From contig NZ_CP011390.1 of the NCBI RefSeq assembly GCF_001644645.1, forward strand, positions 4,274,001 to 4,338,000: DNA of 64,000 bases, given 5' to 3'. A program made the position numbers and the translations under genes. Shown piece by piece: positions 61,747 to 64,000 of the stretch (position 1 is its first letter; each line of letters starts with the position of its first letter). Source of the stretch: Flavisolibacter tropicus (GTDB taxonomy: Bacteria > Bacteroidota > Bacteroidia > Chitinophagales > Chitinophagaceae). The notes under the pieces are model-generated. The model searched no databases, was not told the DNA's origin, and worked only from the letters and a program-made list of their open reading frames with translations.

Positions 61747-62862
61747 ATGAGAGGTCTGTTTGTTCTAATTACTTTCTGTTTGTTTTCTCTGTCCCTAAGT
61801 GCCCAGATCGAGTATCCTATATTTAAGGACACTGCTACCTTTCAGGCTGAGGATAGTGGAAAGCTCAGCCTGCAAATCGATAATTTCAATTACCTGCGCA
61901 ATTATGAATACTTTGGCGATATACCGCTGGGCTATACACTGATCGGGTATCAATTCATGCCGCAGTTGAAGTACCAGCTCAATAAATACTTCCAACTAAA
62001 AGGGGGGATCTTTTTACGGCGAGAATTTGGGCATAAAGGATTTTACCAGTTTGCTCCTGTGTTAACTGCCAAGTATCAGAAAAAAGGATTTTCACTGTTA
62101 ATAGGTACACTGGAAGGTGCGTTGAACCATCGTTTTATTGAGCCTATTTATGATGTAGAAAATGTTATTACCCATCGCTTGGAACAGGGGGTACAGGTAC
62201 TATTAAATAAAAAGCATTTGTGGTTGGACTGGTATGTGGATTGGAAAAAAGCCATTGAGCAGAACTCACCTTACCGCGAAGAGCTTACTTTGGCAGCTAG
62301 CAGTCGTGTTAAACTCATCAATACCAGTAAGCTTGCAGTAGAGTTGCCTTTACAGTTCATGATGGCACATAAAGGAGGGCAAATAGATGCATCGGGTTTG
62401 CCGCTGGAATCATTAATTAATTCAGCTGTAGGAGCGTCAGTTACAGTGCCAACAAATGGCCCTTTTCTAAAGGCCGTACGTACAGAGCACTATATGGCTT
62501 TTTATAGAGATATTTCAGGCGCCAAGAAGCAATTATATGCTAACGGAAAAGGGTGGTACTCTTCGCTATTGTTTAAAACCAAATGGGTTGATATCGATGC
62601 GCGTTATTGGAAGGGAAATCAGTTTTATGGACCTAACGGTGGCGCTCTGTTTAGTTCTATTTCACAAAAGATAGCGGGCTATGGCGAAGAAAACCGGGAG
62701 TTGCTTTTTTTAAGTTTGATCTATGACCGGCAGTTGTTTCCCAACCTGAATGTAGATGTTCGGTTTGAGCCCTATTATGATGTTCGAAACAAGCTGACGG
62801 AATACTCGTATTCTCTTTTCTTGCGTTTTAATAAAGACTTTTTTCTAAAGCGTATCAAATAA
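61747..62862 (+). CDS. Outer-membrane beta-barrel protein, function unknown
   Basis: The 371-residue protein has a signal peptide ending at SLSAQ (about residue 20). The chain alternates hydrophobic and polar residues in amphipathic strands, such as YQLNKYFQLKGGIFLRREFG, FSLLIGTLEGALNHRF and YSLFLRFNKDFFLKRIK. It ends near an aromatic residue, as outer-membrane barrels often do. It is probably a porin-like barrel. No ligand can be named. A terminator follows. Confidence 0.8.
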   Translation: MRGLFVLITFCLFSLSLSAQIEYPIFKDTATFQAEDSGKLSLQIDNFNYLRNYEYFGDIPLGYTLIGYQFMPQLKYQLNKYFQLKGGIFLRREFGHKGFYQFAPVLTAKYQKKGFSLLIGTLEGALNHRFIEPIYDVENVITHRLEQGVQVLLNKKHLWLDWYVDWKKAIEQNSPYREELTLAASSRVKLINTSKLAVELPLQFMMAHKGGQIDASGLPLESLINSAVGASVTVPTNGPFLKAVRTEHYMAFYRDISGAKKQLYANGKGWYSSLLFKTKWVDIDARYWKGNQFYGPNGGALFSSISQKIAGYGEENRELLFLSLIYDRQLFPNLNVDVRFEPYYDVRNKLTEYSYSLFLRFNKDFFLKRIK

Positions 62863-62873
62863 TAAGCACAAGT

Positions 62874-62911
62874 AAAGACGGCCTGTTGCAGTGATGGAAC
62901 AGGCCGTCTTT
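62874..62911. terminator. Bidirectional intrinsic terminator
   Basis: A 14-bp perfect stem, AAAGACGGCCTGTT/AACAGGCCGTCTTT, with a 10-base loop lies between the convergent barrel and OsmC genes. Confidence 0.88.
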
Positions 62912-62915
62912 AAGT

Positions 62916-63329
62916 TTATTGCGTTAATTGGGCTTCTGAAGTAATCGTAGCCTTCAGAAGTTTAGAGATAGGACAGTTTTCTTCAGCGTTCTTTACACAC
63001 TCCTGCCATTTGGCTTCATCAATATTAGGCACACGTCCTTTTACGGTCAAATGCGATTTGGTAACTGTGCCATTTTCAAAGGTTATTTCACACTTTGTTT
63101 CTAAGTTGTCGGCAGTAAAACCGGCTTCATTTAAAACAAAGCTTAGCTTCATTGTAAAACATCCGGCGTGAGCCGCTGCTACCAGTTCCTCAGGGTTAGT
63201 GCCTTTGCCTTCTGCAAAACGAGAGTTGAAAGAATATTGTGTTTGCTCTAAAACACCACTTTGGGTAGTTAAATGTCCATTGCCTTCTTTTCCAGAGCCA
63301 TTCCAAACGGCTGTTGCATTACGAAGCAT
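62916..63329 (-). CDS. osmC: OsmC-family peroxidase
   Basis: The 137-residue protein is a thiol-dependent peroxidase that detoxifies organic hydroperoxides. It has ATAVWNGSGKEGNGHLTTQS at the start and NPEELVAAAHAGCFTMKLSF near residue 45, with the first catalytic Cys in AHAGC. The second Cys is in AEENCPISKLLKA near 120. Length and spacing equal E. coli OsmC. It stands alone, convergent with the barrel gene. Confidence 0.92.
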   Translation of the reverse strand: MLRNATAVWNGSGKEGNGHLTTQSGVLEQTQYSFNSRFAEGKGTNPEELVAAAHAGCFTMKLSFVLNEAGFTADNLETKCEITFENGTVTKSHLTVKGRVPNIDEAKWQECVKNAEENCPISKLLKATITSEAQLTQ

Positions 63330-63770
63330 ACTATATAATTTTTGAGTTAAGGAGCTTAAAGTTAAGCGGTTTATACATCAATTAAAAAGAGTAGTACCGT
63401 ATTGTCGATTTAAGGCTGTTAAATAAATAGAAGAATTTATTTCTGGAGATAATAATATGCCGGCTGTCTTGAAGAAAGAGGCTAACGCTATTGGCAATTG
63501 GTAACAATTTCTTTATTGTCTGGTAACATTGGCGTAAGATAGAATTGAGTGTTTTGTATCTACAAAGAAATAGGTATGCAAGCCATAAAAAGACACTTGG
63601 CCTTTTATCGTGGTAAGATCACCATCTTGCCCATTTCATCTGTTACATTTCGATTGTGGTTTAGCCTGGGTATTTTTTTTACTGCATTTATTGCACTTAT
63701 TCATTTCTTCAAACAGGTATTTAGTCATTGTGCCTTTTAACAAAGAGTTTGGTAGTAAACAATTTGTGGT
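63330..63770. other. Intergenic with a possible small membrane peptide
   Basis: An ATG frame at 63576-63740 would encode 54 residues with one strong membrane span (RLWFSLGIFFTAFIALIHFF). It could be a small membrane protein linked to the gene that follows, but there is no family evidence. The rest of the gap should contain the promoters of the divergent neighbours. Confidence 0.3.
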
Positions 63771-64000
63771 ATGATTGATAAGTTGTCTGTGTCGCAGATT
63801 GATTATTCTCAAGAGCAGGAAAACAAACTGCTGCTTAATGGTCAGTCATTCAAAATGGTAACACGTGGCTTTTTTACCAAGCATCAATGCTTGATAAATG
63901 CCGACAATAAAATTTGGTTAACCATTAAGAAAAAGAGCAGCAAAGATTTTCTTTTGGTATTTAGTAGTGGTGCTAAATATCAATTGGAAGTTTTGACGTA
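63771..64000 (+). CDS. Hypothetical protein, 3' end outside the window
   Basis: The frame begins at ATG 63771 with MIDKLSVSQIDYSQEQENKL, continues LLNGQSFKMVTRGFFTKHQC and stays open for 76 codons to the window end. It shows strand-like alternation (NKIWLTIKKKSSKDFLLVFS), no signal peptide and no membrane span so far. The family is not recognised. Its length is unknown because the window cuts it. Confidence 0.6.
   Translation, partial: MIDKLSVSQIDYSQEQENKLLLNGQSFKMVTRGFFTKHQCLINADNKIWLTIKKKSSKDFLLVFSSGAKYQLEVLT

Overview
The window is a stretch of a Bacteroidota chromosome, most likely from the Chitinophagaceae. Signs are a type IX secretion C-terminal domain, a TonB-dependent receptor with a carboxypeptidase-like N-terminal domain, many short lipoprotein signals, TAnnTTTG-type promoter boxes, and few Shine-Dalgarno sites. 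Genes lie on both strands in short operons. I see no rRNA, tRNA, CRISPR array, transposase, prophage or replication origin.

Layout. 0-7.9 kb: an alpha/beta hydrolase, a lipoprotein, a metal cluster (small Cys-rich secreted protein, TonB-dependent receptor, cation diffusion facilitator) and a beta-propeller lipoprotein. 8-19.6 kb: a secreted repeat protein, asnB with a transcription attenuator, a LURP-one-like protein, an orphan response regulator, an AIM24-like protein, a two-domain M16 peptidase and two ferritin-like exported proteins. 19.9-26.7 kb: a complete tetR-tolC-adaptor-RND efflux operon. 27-39.9 kb: hydrolases, a phosphoesterase, a DUF502 protein, a phospholipase C/S1-P1 nuclease-like protein, a BtrH-like protein, a class D beta-lactamase homologue, small secreted proteins and an ECF sigma factor with a membrane partner. 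40-48.2 kb: small membrane or secreted proteins, a methyltransferase, a gamma-glutamylcyclotransferase, a second DUF502 protein and a zone of decayed genes. 48.5-51 kb: a tail-fibre-like surface protein with its T9SS-sorted neighbour. 51.3-58.1 kb: a decaying helix-hairpin-helix gene, serC, DUF1015 and a TPR protein. 58.4-64 kb: a long-chain acyl-CoA ligase, four small hydrophilic low-complexity proteins, an outer-membrane protein, OsmC and a gene cut by the window end.

The strongest find is the leader of asnB. A short frame with a GTG start and seven consecutive Asn codons is followed by mutually exclusive hairpins that end in an intrinsic terminator, with asnB right after. This has the layout of a ribosome-mediated attenuator sensing charged tRNA-Asn.

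The second theme is a family of composite intergenic repeats. Copies carry a GCACTCC/GGAGTGC hairpin with compensatory changes and sit just behind gene 3' ends. Two copies form a near-identical inverted pair of about 370-380 bp flanking a 4-kb, two-gene segment. All functional assignments come from reading motifs in the sequence; no database search was run.
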